NCBI RefSeq assembly: GCF_003646465.1 | Contig: NZ_QZEX01000002.1 | Coordinates: 372,001-436,000 of the forward strand | DNA length: 64,000 nucleotides | Source of the DNA: Chachezhania antarctica | GTDB taxonomy: Bacteria > Pseudomonadota > Alphaproteobacteria > Rhodobacterales > Rhodobacteraceae | Direction: 5' to 3' | Shown: piece by piece, positions 51,456 through 59,896 of the stretch | Position numbering within the stretch: the stretch's first letter is position 1 | How the letters are laid out: the number at the start of each line of letters is the position of its first letter | The notes under the pieces: model-generated | What the model saw: only the letters and a program-made list of their open reading frames with translations | What the model was told of the DNA's origin: nothing | Database searches by the model: none | Made by a program: the position numbers and the translations under genes

Positions 51456-52297
51456 TCCTTGTCGCCGCAGCGCTCGTGATCTGGGCCCTTGGCTGGGGTC
51501 TGAACCTGACGCTCGCCCGCGATGGCGTGGCCGAAACGCGCGCCGCGCAGATCGGCGTGCCCGTGATCTTCGGCATCACTCTTTTGCTGATGTGGGAGCT
51601 GATCGTGCGCGGGCTGAACGTGCCTGGCGTGATCCTGCCCCCGCCGTCCGCCGTGGCGGCCGCATTCGCGAAGAACGGGCATATCCTGTGGCAGGATTTC
51701 GTGCAGACGATCCTGAAGGGCGCGCTGTCGGGCTATATCATCGGGTGTGCGGCGGGTTTCGTAGCCGGCATCTTCGCCGCGCGGTCGGATTTCCTGCGGC
51801 GCGGGCTGCTGCCGGTGGGCAATTTCGCCGCCGCCCTGCCCATTGTCGGCACGGCGCCGATCCTTGTCATGTGGTTCGGGTTCGACTGGCAGTCCAAGGC
51901 CGCCGTCGTCACCGTGATGGTCTTCTTCCCGATGCTGGTGAACACGGTCGCAGGCCTGGCCGAACCCACCGCCATGCAGCGCGACCTGATGCACACCTAT
52001 GCCGCGGGCGGCTGGCAGAGCCTGCGCAAGCTCGACCTGCCCGCCGCGATGCCCTTTGTGTTCAACGGGCTCAAGATCTCGACCACGCTGGCGCTGATCG
52101 GTGCTATCGTTGCTGAATTCTTCGGCTCGCCCACCGTGGGGATGGGCTTTCGGATCTCGACCTCGGTCGGGCAACTGGCGCTGGACATGGTCTGGGCCGA
52201 AATCGTCGTCGCGGCCCTTGCCGGATCGGCCTTTTTCGGGCTGGTTGCCCTGGTCGAGAAATGGGTGACCTTCTGGCATCCCTCGCAGCGGGGATGA
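51452..52297 (+). CDS. ABC transporter permease 2 (pyrimidine-type importer)
   Basis: A 281-residue permease with about six transmembrane segments and an EAA loop DLMHTYAAGGWQSLRKLDLPAAMPFVF. The loop closely matches that of permease 1 (DLMHTYxAxxxxxxxKLxLPxxxPxxF), so the two permeases are paralogues forming a heterodimer. It starts inside the permease 1 stop. Confidence 0.93.
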   Translation: MILVAAALVIWALGWGLNLTLARDGVAETRAAQIGVPVIFGITLLLMWELIVRGLNVPGVILPPPSAVAAAFAKNGHILWQDFVQTILKGALSGYIIGCAAGFVAGIFAARSDFLRRGLLPVGNFAAALPIVGTAPILVMWFGFDWQSKAAVVTVMVFFPMLVNTVAGLAEPTAMQRDLMHTYAAGGWQSLRKLDLPAAMPFVFNGLKISTTLALIGAIVAEFFGSPTVGMGFRISTSVGQLALDMVWAEIVVAALAGSAFFGLVALVEKWVTFWHPSQRG

Positions 52298-52353
52298 CGG
52301 GACGACACGATAAAACCAACTCTAAAAAACCAACCAACATGGAGAGAAGACAG

Positions 52354-53346
52354 ATGAAGACGATCAGAAACACACTTGCAGGCGCGGCAGTGCTGGCCAT
52401 GGGCGCAAGTGCCGCCATGGCCGCAGACGAGGTGAAGCTGCAGCTGAAATGGGTCACGCAGGCCCAGTTCGCGGGCTACTACGTGGCGCTGGAAAAAGGG
52501 TTCTACGAGGAAGAAGACCTCGACGTTACGATCCTGCCCGGCGGCCCCGACGTGGCGCCCAGCCAGGTTCTGGCCGGTGGCGGCGCGGACGTGATGCTCG
52601 ACTGGATGCCCTCGGCGCTGTCGGCGCGCGAAAAGGGCCTGCCGCTTGTGAACATCGCCCAGCCCTACAAAAGCTCGGGCCTGATGCTGACCTGCTGGAA
52701 GGACACCGGCATCACCGGGCCCGAAGACTTCAAGGGCAAGACCATCGGCGTCTGGTTCTACGGCAACGAATACCCGTTCCTGTCGTGGATGAGCCAGGAA
52801 GGCATTTCGACCGAAGGCGGCGACGACGGCATCACGGTGCTGAAGCAGGGCTTCAACGTCGATCCGTTGCTTCAGCGGCAGGCGGAATGCATCTCCACCA
52901 TGACCTACAACGAATACGGTCAGGTGCTGGAAGCGGGCGTGTCCCCGGACGAGCTGATCACCTTCAAGTATGAAGACGAAGGCGTGTCGACCCTGGAAGA
53001 CGGCATCTACGTGCTGGAAGAAAAGCTGGAAGATCCCGCCTTCGTCGATGAAATGGTGCGTTTCGTGCGCGCGTCTATGAAGGGCTGGAAGTACGCCGAG
53101 GAGAACCCGGACGAAGCCGCCGAGATCGTGCTGGAATACGACGAATCCGGCGCCCAGACGGAAGAGCACCAGAAGTTCATGATGGGCGAAGTGGCCAAGC
53201 TGACGGCCGGCTCGAACGGCACGCTTGACCCGGCCGACTATCAGCGCACGGTCGACACGCTGCTGGCCGGCGGCTCGGACCCGGTGATCACGAAGCAGCC
53301 GGAAGGCGCTTACACGCTGGATATCACGGACAAGGCGCTGAACTGA
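52354..53346 (+). CDS. ABC transporter substrate-binding protein, NMT1/THI5 family
   Basis: A 330-residue periplasmic protein with a signal peptide (cut about AMAAD). The mature start VKLQLKWVTQAQFAGYYVALEKGFYEEEDLDVTI is the NMT1/THI5-like pattern of pyrimidine-precursor binding proteins. Later SQVLAGGGADVML and GKTIGVWFYGNEYPFLSWM fit the two lobes. Placed in the RutR-type catabolic operon, it most likely binds uracil, thymine or a related pyrimidine; the exact ligand is inferred. The start at 52354 has a GGAGAGA site. A strong terminator follows. Confidence 0.92.
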   Translation: MKTIRNTLAGAAVLAMGASAAMAADEVKLQLKWVTQAQFAGYYVALEKGFYEEEDLDVTILPGGPDVAPSQVLAGGGADVMLDWMPSALSAREKGLPLVNIAQPYKSSGLMLTCWKDTGITGPEDFKGKTIGVWFYGNEYPFLSWMSQEGISTEGGDDGITVLKQGFNVDPLLQRQAECISTMTYNEYGQVLEAGVSPDELITFKYEDEGVSTLEDGIYVLEEKLEDPAFVDEMVRFVRASMKGWKYAEENPDEAAEIVLEYDESGAQTEEHQKFMMGEVAKLTAGSNGTLDPADYQRTVDTLLAGGSDPVITKQPEGAYTLDITDKALN

Positions 53347-53378
53347 GCCCTGAGCTGATTTCAGACTGAAAGACGACG

Positions 53379-53409
53379 AAAGCGCGCCCCGACCCGGGCG
53401 CGCTTTTTT
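53379..53409 (+). terminator. Intrinsic terminator ending the pyrimidine operon
   Basis: An 11-bp stem (53379-53389 with 53396-53406), a 6-nt loop and a run of six T lie 33 bp after the binding-protein stop. Confidence 0.92.
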
Positions 53410-53414
53410 CGTGT

Positions 53415-54320
53415 CTACATCTTAGTGGCGTTGGGCGGCGGCGTGACCGAGCGGCGCTTGATCACCACCTCGCGCCACGTGATGTAGGTGATCGAGCCCA
53501 GGATCAGCACGCCGCCGACAATGACCCAGATGTCCAGCGGCTCGCCGAAGACCACGACGCCCAGCAGCGTGGCCCACAGAAGCTGCAGGAAGGTCACGGG
53601 CTGGGTGACGTTCAGCGGTGCCTCCTGCAGGGCCAGCGACATGGTGTAGTGCCCGCCGGTCGCAAAGGCCGCGGTGATGAACAGCAGCACGATGTCGTGC
53701 CATGTGGGCGGCATCCAGACGGACCACGCGAACGGCGCCAGAACGACCGTGACCCAGAAGGACAACATGGCGACGACGACGGCCGGATTGGTCTCGTCCG
53801 TCGTGATCTTGGCCAGCAGGTAGGATGCGCCGAACACGATACCGGTCACCAGCATGGCAAGGTGGCCCGGCTCGATCTCGCGCGCGCCGGGGCGCAGGAT
53901 GATGACCATGCCGATCAGCGCCGCGACGATGGCGATGATCCGGCGCACGGCCAGCGTTTCGCCAAGAAAGATCGCGGCCCCGATGGTCACGTAGATGGGC
54001 GACAGGTAATTCAGCGCCGTGACGTCGGCGATGGGAATGCGCGACATGGCATAGAACCACAGCATCACCCCGATCCCGTGCAGGCCCCCGCGGACGATGA
54101 ACAGCTTCCACAGGCGCGGCGTGATCGTTGTCCGCCGGATCGGCCGGATCATCGGGATAAGGAAGACGATCCCGAACAGGTAGCGCAGGAAGGCCGATTG
54201 CTGGGCCGGCATCTCCTGCCCCAGGATCTTGACCAGGGCGGTGACGCCCACGAACAGAATGCCTGTCAGCAACATCCAGAAAATGGCAAGTACGGGGCGG
54301 GGTGTTCGTGTCGGGAGCAT
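53415..54320 (-). CDS. DMT-superfamily transporter (EamA domain)
   Basis: A 301-residue protein with about ten transmembrane segments in two EamA repeats: PAQQSAFLRYLFGIVFLIP with LNYLSPIYVTIGAAIFLGE, then NPAVVVAMLSFWVTVVLAPF with TQPVTFLQLLWATLLGVVVFGE. It is probably a metabolite exporter of unknown substrate. ATG 54320 was chosen because AGAGG lies just upstream; a start five codons earlier is possible. It ends beside the operon terminator. Confidence 0.9.
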   Translation of the reverse strand: MLPTRTPRPVLAIFWMLLTGILFVGVTALVKILGQEMPAQQSAFLRYLFGIVFLIPMIRPIRRTTITPRLWKLFIVRGGLHGIGVMLWFYAMSRIPIADVTALNYLSPIYVTIGAAIFLGETLAVRRIIAIVAALIGMVIILRPGAREIEPGHLAMLVTGIVFGASYLLAKITTDETNPAVVVAMLSFWVTVVLAPFAWSVWMPPTWHDIVLLFITAAFATGGHYTMSLALQEAPLNVTQPVTFLQLLWATLLGVVVFGEPLDIWVIVGGVLILGSITYITWREVVIKRRSVTPPPNATKM

Positions 54321-54456
54321 CCGACCTCTGAACACCGCGCAGGCGCGGCATTCAAGTCTGACGGCACGGTATTTCCGCGGATGCCGCCGATCCGCCCTGT
54401 CGGACCGGCCGATCCGGTGGCAGAGTGGCGCGCACGATCACGAAAGGAATGCCGTC

Positions 54457-55152
54457 ATGTTCAGCAGATCCCAGCTTGGCTTTCAGGCGATCCCCCTGCC
54501 CGACCGGTCCGAGATGACCGAAGCCCAGGCACGGGCCGAAGCGCAGGGCTTTCTGGACCGGATGAAGCGGCGCCACACGACGCGGGATTTCGTCGACACG
54601 CCTGTCCCGCAGGACCTGATCGCGATGGCGATAGAGACCGCCGGGACCGCTCCGTCTGGCGCCAATCACCAGCCATGGCATTTCGTGGCGATCTCGGACC
54701 CGGCGCTGAAGGCGAAGATCCGGGACGAGGCCGAAGAAGAGGAACGCCAGTTTTATGCCGGCGGTGGCGGCGACGAATGGATCAAGGCGCTGGAGCCCAT
54801 CGGCACCACCGCCGAGAAACCCCACCTGACCATCGCGCCATGGCTGATCGTCGTCTTCGCGCAGCGCTGGGGCAGTTTCGACGATGGCACGCGGTACAAG
54901 AACTATTACGTGCCCGAAAGCGTGGGCATCGCCACGGGGCTTTTGCTGGCCGCACTCCACCATGCCGGGTTGAACACGCTCACCCACACGCCCAACCCGA
55001 TGAAGTTCCTGAACGACGCGCTGGGGCGCCCGTCATCGGAAAAGCCCACGATGATCATCGCCGTGGGCCATCCCGCGCCGGACGCGACGGTGCCCGCAGC
55101 GGCCAAGATCAAGAAACCGATGGACGAGATCGCGACCTTCCTGGAAGGTTGA
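54457..55152 (+). CDS. Nitroreductase-family flavoprotein
   Basis: A 231-residue protein. RRHTTRDFVDTPVP and the FMN-phosphate region APSGANHQPWHFVAI are typical of nitroreductases. The C-terminal part has GIATGLLLAALHHAGLNTLTHTP and the PAAAKIKKPMDEIATF tail, closer to the iodotyrosine-deiodinase-like branch. The electron acceptor is unknown. AAGGA precedes ATG 54457. It stands alone, divergent from the EamA gene. Confidence 0.9.
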   Translation: MFSRSQLGFQAIPLPDRSEMTEAQARAEAQGFLDRMKRRHTTRDFVDTPVPQDLIAMAIETAGTAPSGANHQPWHFVAISDPALKAKIRDEAEEEERQFYAGGGGDEWIKALEPIGTTAEKPHLTIAPWLIVVFAQRWGSFDDGTRYKNYYVPESVGIATGLLLAALHHAGLNTLTHTPNPMKFLNDALGRPSSEKPTMIIAVGHPAPDATVPAAAKIKKPMDEIATFLEG

Positions 55153-55294
55153 TCCCGCGGCGCAGAGGGACCGCCGTTGTTGCGGTTCCGCATCTGGCAG
55201 GCTACTGAGCAAGGAAACAGGAATCCTCTGAATTCACTGGAAAACAGGCTTTCCGCCCATCCGGGATTCAGCAACCAGCAAGGCAGAGCACATC

Positions 55295-55738
55295 ATGGCG
55301 GATACCGGCGCAGCGTTGCACCCACTGGCCCCCCACTACATCCCGTTCTACATCCCCGGGCCGGACGGGTCGGACCAGATGTTCGTCACGGTGACGATCA
55401 TCGTGGTCATCGGCGTCTTCTTCGCCGGCGCGCTGTATTTCTGGCTGCATTCGCTGCCCGAGAACATGGCCCACGGCATGAACCGGGCCCAGTACCAGCT
55501 GGTGGCTATCCTTGCGCTGATCGGCCTGTTCACCCATGAAAACCTGTTCTGGATCGCGGCCCTCCTGCTGGCCGCCATCCAGCTGCCCAACCTGATGGGG
55601 CCGCTCAACAGTATCGCCGGATCGCTGGCCGCGCTGGCCGGGCGCGAATACGTGCCGGACAATGCGGGGGACGAGGACGAACCCCACCCGGCGCACACCA
55701 CGCCGGCCAAAGACACCACGACCGGCAAAGAGGCATAG
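55295..55738 (+). CDS. Small membrane protein partnered with HlyD, function unknown
   Basis: A 147-residue protein with two or three hydrophobic segments (about 28-50, 69-92 and a weaker one near 95-112). It has an N-terminal Pro/Tyr-rich loop (HPLAPHYIPFYIPGPDG) and an acidic, Thr/Pro-rich C-terminal tail. It ends 4 bp before an HlyD gene and is surely co-transcribed with it. The arrangement resembles E. coli yiaW-yiaV (DUF3302 protein with HlyD protein), but direct homology is not clear from sequence. Confidence 0.65.
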   Translation: MADTGAALHPLAPHYIPFYIPGPDGSDQMFVTVTIIVVIGVFFAGALYFWLHSLPENMAHGMNRAQYQLVAILALIGLFTHENLFWIAALLLAAIQLPNLMGPLNSIAGSLAALAGREYVPDNAGDEDEPHPAHTTPAKDTTTGKEA

Positions 55739-55742
55739 AGCC

Positions 55743-56978
55743 ATGTTCGAGTTCATGTTCGCCTCGTGCGTGACGATTCTGCCCGATTACCTGTTCCGCC
55801 GCTACGTGCAGGGCAAACGTTTCGGGCACGAGATCACGCTGTTTTCGGTCTGGTACGTCTTGCGCTACGGCATCACCGCCTGCGCCATGCTGACGATCGC
55901 GCTGATCACGCTGATCTTCTATTTCCATCCGTCGACCACCAACGCGATGTACTTCTTCCGCACGGTGACGATCCTGCCCCAGACCCCCGGCCGCGTGGAC
56001 GAGGTTCTGGTGACGAACCTCGAAGAGGTGCAGGCCGGCCAGCTTCTCTTCACGCTGGAGGATTCCCGCCAGCGGTCCGCGCTGGAGACGGCGGAGGCAA
56101 AGGTGAACGAGGTCAAGTCCACCATCACCGCGATGCAGGCGCAACTGCATGCCGCCCAGGCGCAGGTTTCGGCCGCGCAGGCGTCGCTTGACCAGGCCAC
56201 GAACGAGTACCAGAGGAACCTCGACCTGCAGGAACGCAACGCGAATGTCGTGAGCGATCAGGAGCTTGACCGCCAGAAGGCTCGGGTCGATACGCTGACG
56301 TCCTCGCTGGATGCAGCGAAAGCGGGCGAGGAGCAGATCGCCTCGCAACTGGAAGACCAGCTTCCCGCGCAGCTGAAATCGGCGCAGGCGGCGGTGACCC
56401 AGGCCGAGGTGGAGCTGTCCTATACCCGCGTGACGTCCAGCACCGATGGCACGCTGGAACAGTTCGCCCTGCAGCCGGGCGATTACATCAACCCGATCCT
56501 GCGGCCGGCGGGCATCATCCTGCCCACCGTCCCGGGCCGGAAACGGGTGCAGGCGGGCTTTGGCCAGCTGACGGCGCAGGTCGTGAAGCCGGGGATGATC
56601 GCCGAGATCTCGTGCCCGTCGGTGCCCTTCACCGTTATTCCCATGGTGATCGTGGATGTGCAGGACGTGATCGCCTCGGGCCAGTTCCGCCCGACCGACA
56701 ACCTAGTCGATGCCTCGCGCATCCCGCCGCAGGGGTCGGTCACCGCGATCATGGAGCCCTTGTACGAAGGCGGGATCGACAATCTGATCCCGGGCAGCCG
56801 CTGCATTGCCAATGCCTATACCAGCAACCACGACCGGCTGGAATCGGGTGAGGTGTCGGGCCTGCACGCCGTGGGCCTGCACGTGGTCGACGCCGTGGGC
56901 CTTGTCCACGCAGCGATCCTGCGGAGCCAGTCGCTGCTTTACCCGGTGCGGACGCTGGTCCTGTCCGGCGGTCACTGA
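55743..56978 (+). CDS. HlyD/EmrA-family membrane fusion protein
   Basis: A 411-residue protein. One membrane segment lies near 40-62. Then comes a biotinyl-lipoyl half-motif (ILPQTPGRVDEVLVTNLEEVQAGQLLFTLEDSRQ), a long coiled coil (about 110-215, rich in Ala/Gln/Glu heptads), the second lipoyl half (SYTRVTSSTDGTLEQFALQPGDYI) and a barrel domain. It is a periplasmic adaptor for export. No ABC, MFS or RND pump or TolC gene is next to it, so it may work with the preceding small protein. A short N-terminal amphipathic stretch precedes the membrane anchor. Confidence 0.88.
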   Translation: MFEFMFASCVTILPDYLFRRYVQGKRFGHEITLFSVWYVLRYGITACAMLTIALITLIFYFHPSTTNAMYFFRTVTILPQTPGRVDEVLVTNLEEVQAGQLLFTLEDSRQRSALETAEAKVNEVKSTITAMQAQLHAAQAQVSAAQASLDQATNEYQRNLDLQERNANVVSDQELDRQKARVDTLTSSLDAAKAGEEQIASQLEDQLPAQLKSAQAAVTQAEVELSYTRVTSSTDGTLEQFALQPGDYINPILRPAGIILPTVPGRKRVQAGFGQLTAQVVKPGMIAEISCPSVPFTVIPMVIVDVQDVIASGQFRPTDNLVDASRIPPQGSVTAIMEPLYEGGIDNLIPGSRCIANAYTSNHDRLESGEVSGLHAVGLHVVDAVGLVHAAILRSQSLLYPVRTLVLSGGH

Positions 56979-56989
56979 TCCGGCGCGAC

Positions 56990-57010
56990 GGGTGCGTGCT
57001 CTGCACGCAT
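56990..57010. repeat. Dispersed TAGGGTGCGTG palindrome, copy 3 (degenerate)
   Basis: GGGTGCGTGC-TCT-GCACGCATC is an 8-of-9-bp stem, 12 bp after the HlyD stop. The GTAG flank is lost. Confidence 0.5.
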
Positions 57011-57078
57011 CTTCGCCGGGGGCACTATACTTTCTGGACAATGCACCTTCCGGACGATGCGTCGGGCGTTGACCCGTG

Positions 57079-57145
57079 TCGGGGGCGCTGCCCCCGTCCG
57101 CGCGGCGCGCGGACTCCCCCGAGGTATTTGCGGACCAAAGACGCC
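57079..57145. repeat. Dispersed GTATTT-tail palindrome, copy F
   Basis: CGGGGGC and a GC-rich inner stem precede GGACTCCCCCGAGGTATTTG and a CGGACCAAAGACG tail. It lies in the 282-bp gap between the HlyD and hydrolase genes. Confidence 0.65.
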
Positions 57146-57168
57146 GGGCGCCGTCGCGCGTGCCTTGC

Positions 57169-57193
57169 GTAGGGTGTGTGCTCTGCACGCACC
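57169..57193. repeat. Dispersed TAGGGTGCGTG palindrome, copy 4
   Basis: GTAG is followed by GGTGTGTGC-TCT-GCACGCACC, a 9-bp stem with one G-T pair and a 3-nt loop. Confidence 0.6.
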
Positions 57194-57260
57194 GCGCCCT
57201 TCGGGACTCCACAGCCCCGGGCACGGGGGATAGAGTGCCCGAAAACGGCTGAGGGCGCGC

Positions 57261-58520
57261 ATGGGCAATACGGACCCGGTCCGGCACCGGAAGGTGTTCT
57301 ACATTCCGGGCTACGATCCCATCCACGCCCGCCGCTACCGCGAGCTTTACCGCCGCGAGGGGGCGGAGCAGGCGCGGATTTCCGGCTATGGGCTGGAGAT
57401 GCTGCCGAAGGCCGCGCGGGCGGGCGATACGTTCGGCTGGTCTGCCATGGGCCGGATGGACGGCGCCGAGGTGCGCGTCGATGTGGACGTGCTGGAATGG
57501 TCCGACATCGTGAAGGGCAGCATGGAGCAGACCACCGTCGCCACCTACCGGCAGCTTGCGCAGGCGGTGGGAGCCTACGTGGGATCGGGGATCCTGTTCC
57601 GGCTGATGAAGCTGCGGAAGGGGCCGGTGATCGCGGCGCTGTATCCCGTGGCCGTGCTGCTGGGGCAGTTGTTGCTGGTGGGGCTCGTCGTCTGGGGCCT
57701 GAACCTGATCGGCCGCTGGACGGGCGGCGCGCTGTCGGGGACCGGGACAGGCAACGGCACGGTGGCGGGCGGGCTGATCGGCCTGATCCTGGGCGGGGTC
57801 GCGGCCGGGGCCCTGTTTCGCTGGTTCAAGCGGATCGACAACCGGCTGATGGCCTATTACCTGATGCACGATTACGCCTTTTCGGCGCGTTTCGGCGGCG
57901 CCAACCCGCCGGAGCTCGAGGCGCGGATGGCCCGGTTTGCCGACCGGATCGCCGAGGCGCTGGCCGAGGACGGCGTTGATGAGGTGCTGGTGGTGGGCCA
58001 TTCCTCGGGCGCGCATGTGGGCGTGTCGTTACTGGCGGACCTGTTGCGGGCGGGCCGGGTGCCGGACAGCCCGGCGCTGAACTTCCTGACACTGGGACAG
58101 GTCGTGCCCATGGTGTCGTTCCTGCCACGGGCCGACCGGCTGCGGCGCGATCTGGCAGAACTGTCGGTGACCGACCGCATCGCGTGGGTCGACGTGTCGG
58201 CGCCCGGTGACGGCTGCGCCTTTGCGCTGTGCGATCCGGTGTCGGTGACCGGCGTCGCGCCCGAAGGCAAACGCTGGCCGCTGGTGATCTCGTGCGCGTT
58301 CACGCAAACGCTGAGCCCCGAGCGCTGGAACGCACTGAAACGGCGGTTCTTCCGGCTGCATTTCCAATATCTGTGCGCCTTTGATCGGCCCGGCGATTAC
58401 GATTACTTCCGTATCACCGCCGGTCCGCTGACGCTGAGGGAGCGTTTTGCAGGCCGTCCGCCATCGAAAAGCCGGATCGAGACGCCGGTGTCGCCCTTCA
58501 CATCGCAGGCCGGGCCGTGA
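57261..58520 (+). CDS. Membrane-anchored alpha/beta-hydrolase-like protein, function unknown
   Basis: A 419-residue protein. KVFYIPGYDP at 11-20 resembles the first strand and oxyanion loop of an alpha/beta-hydrolase. DEVLVVGHSSGAHVGVSLLADLL has the nucleophile elbow GHSSG (Ser248). DRIAWVDVSAPGDGC may carry the acid. Between them two transmembrane segments (about 124-150 and 168-188) form a hairpin anchor inserted into the fold, which is unusual. It overlaps the P450 start by 4 bp (GTGA). It may hydrolyse an ester or lipid that the P450 oxidises; that is inference. Confidence 0.6.
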   Translation: MGNTDPVRHRKVFYIPGYDPIHARRYRELYRREGAEQARISGYGLEMLPKAARAGDTFGWSAMGRMDGAEVRVDVDVLEWSDIVKGSMEQTTVATYRQLAQAVGAYVGSGILFRLMKLRKGPVIAALYPVAVLLGQLLLVGLVVWGLNLIGRWTGGALSGTGTGNGTVAGGLIGLILGGVAAGALFRWFKRIDNRLMAYYLMHDYAFSARFGGANPPELEARMARFADRIAEALAEDGVDEVLVVGHSSGAHVGVSLLADLLRAGRVPDSPALNFLTLGQVVPMVSFLPRADRLRRDLAELSVTDRIAWVDVSAPGDGCAFALCDPVSVTGVAPEGKRWPLVISCAFTQTLSPERWNALKRRFFRLHFQYLCAFDRPGDYDYFRITAGPLTLRERFAGRPPSKSRIETPVSPFTSQAGP

Positions 58521-59875
58521 TCCCGCCGAAGCCGCCTGCCCGGCCCGACAAGGTGTCGCTGCGCCGGTACGTGCGGCTGTTTCGCGCCGATCTGCTGTCG
58601 GCCCAGCCGGCGCGGCTGTACCGGGCGTGGATGGCGGAGTTCAAGACGCCGTTCTTCCGGTCCTTCCTGCTGAACCAGCCCGAACTGGTGCAGACAGTGC
58701 TGAAGGACCGGCCCGACGATTTCCCGAAATCCGACCGGGTGAGCGAGGGGCTGCGTCCGCTTTTGGGCCAGTCCGTCTTCCTGACCAATGGCGAGACGTG
58801 GAAACGCCAGCGGCGCATCATCGACCCGGCGTTCGAAGGCGGACGGTTGAAGGAAACCTGGCCCGCCATGCTGGCCGCGGCCGAGGCGTGCGTGCTGCGG
58901 CTGGAGGCGGAGGCAGGCCCCGACCCGGTCGAGATCGAGGCCGTGACGTCCCATGCCGCGGCGGACGTGATCTTCCGGACACTGTTTTCCATCCCCATCG
59001 AACACGAGGTGGCCGCGCAGGTCTTTGACCTGTTCCGCGCCTACCAGCGGGAACAGCCGATCGTGAACCTTGGGGCCTTCCTGCCCCTGCCCCGATGGGC
59101 GCCGCGGTTCTTTTCGCGCCGGACGCGCGCCACCGCGAAGGAGATCCGCGGCCTGATCACCCGGCTGACCACCGAACGGCAGGAACAGATCGCGGCCGGC
59201 ACCGCGCCCGACGATCTGGCGACCAAGATCATGACCACGCCCGATCCGGAAACGGGCGAGATTTTCGAGACCTCGGAAATGGTCGACCAGGTGGCGATCT
59301 TCTTTCTGGCCGGGCACGAAACCAGCGCCTCGGCCCTTGCGTGGTGCCTGTACCTTCTGGCCACCCATCCCGACTGGCAGGAGCGGGTGGCGGAGGAGGC
59401 GCGCGCGCTGGAGACGCCGGGCTTCGGCGCCGTGTCGCGCCTGACCGTCACGCGGGACGTGTTCCGCGAGGCGCTGCGGCTGTATCCGCCAGTGCCGATG
59501 ATGGTGCGCGAGGCCTCGAGACCCGAGCGTTTCCGCGACAGGCACGTGCCCAGGGGCGCGCCGCTGGTGATCAGCCCGTGGCATCTGCACCGGCATGAAC
59601 GGCTGTGGGACAACCCCGATGGCTTCGACCCCGACCGATGGCAGACGGAGAACGGGCGCGAATGCCAGCGCAAGGCCTACATCCCCTTCTCGGCCGGGCC
59701 GCGGGTCTGTACCGGGGCGGGGTTCGCCATGGTCGAGGGGCCGCTGCTGCTGGCCGCCCTGACCCGCGCCTACCGGTTCGAACCGACGGACGTGCCCGTG
59801 CCCGTGGCCCACCTGACCGTTCGGTCGAAATCCGGCATCCGGCTGCGGGTCACGACGCGCGACCGTAATCGGTAA
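58517..59875 (+). CDS. Cytochrome P450
   Basis: A 452-residue P450. The haem-binding loop is FSAGPRVCTG with axial Cys398. The I-helix AGHETS (265-270) holds the oxygen-activating threonine, and the K-helix is ExxR Glu318-Arg321. The overall pattern (GPRVCTGAGFAMVEGPLLLAAL, ETLR-type PPVPMMVREA) resembles class E/CYP4-CYP102-like long-chain hydroxylases more than camphor-type P450s. No signal or anchor is seen, so it is soluble. It starts at GTG 58517 inside the hydrolase stop. No ferredoxin or reductase gene is adjacent. Confidence 0.95.
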   Translation: MIPPKPPARPDKVSLRRYVRLFRADLLSAQPARLYRAWMAEFKTPFFRSFLLNQPELVQTVLKDRPDDFPKSDRVSEGLRPLLGQSVFLTNGETWKRQRRIIDPAFEGGRLKETWPAMLAAAEACVLRLEAEAGPDPVEIEAVTSHAAADVIFRTLFSIPIEHEVAAQVFDLFRAYQREQPIVNLGAFLPLPRWAPRFFSRRTRATAKEIRGLITRLTTERQEQIAAGTAPDDLATKIMTTPDPETGEIFETSEMVDQVAIFFLAGHETSASALAWCLYLLATHPDWQERVAEEARALETPGFGAVSRLTVTRDVFREALRLYPPVPMMVREASRPERFRDRHVPRGAPLVISPWHLHRHERLWDNPDGFDPDRWQTENGRECQRKAYIPFSAGPRVCTGAGFAMVEGPLLLAALTRAYRFEPTDVPVPVAHLTVRSKSGIRLRVTTRDRNR

Positions 59876-59896
59876 AAGGCCCGCGCCCCCGCATCC

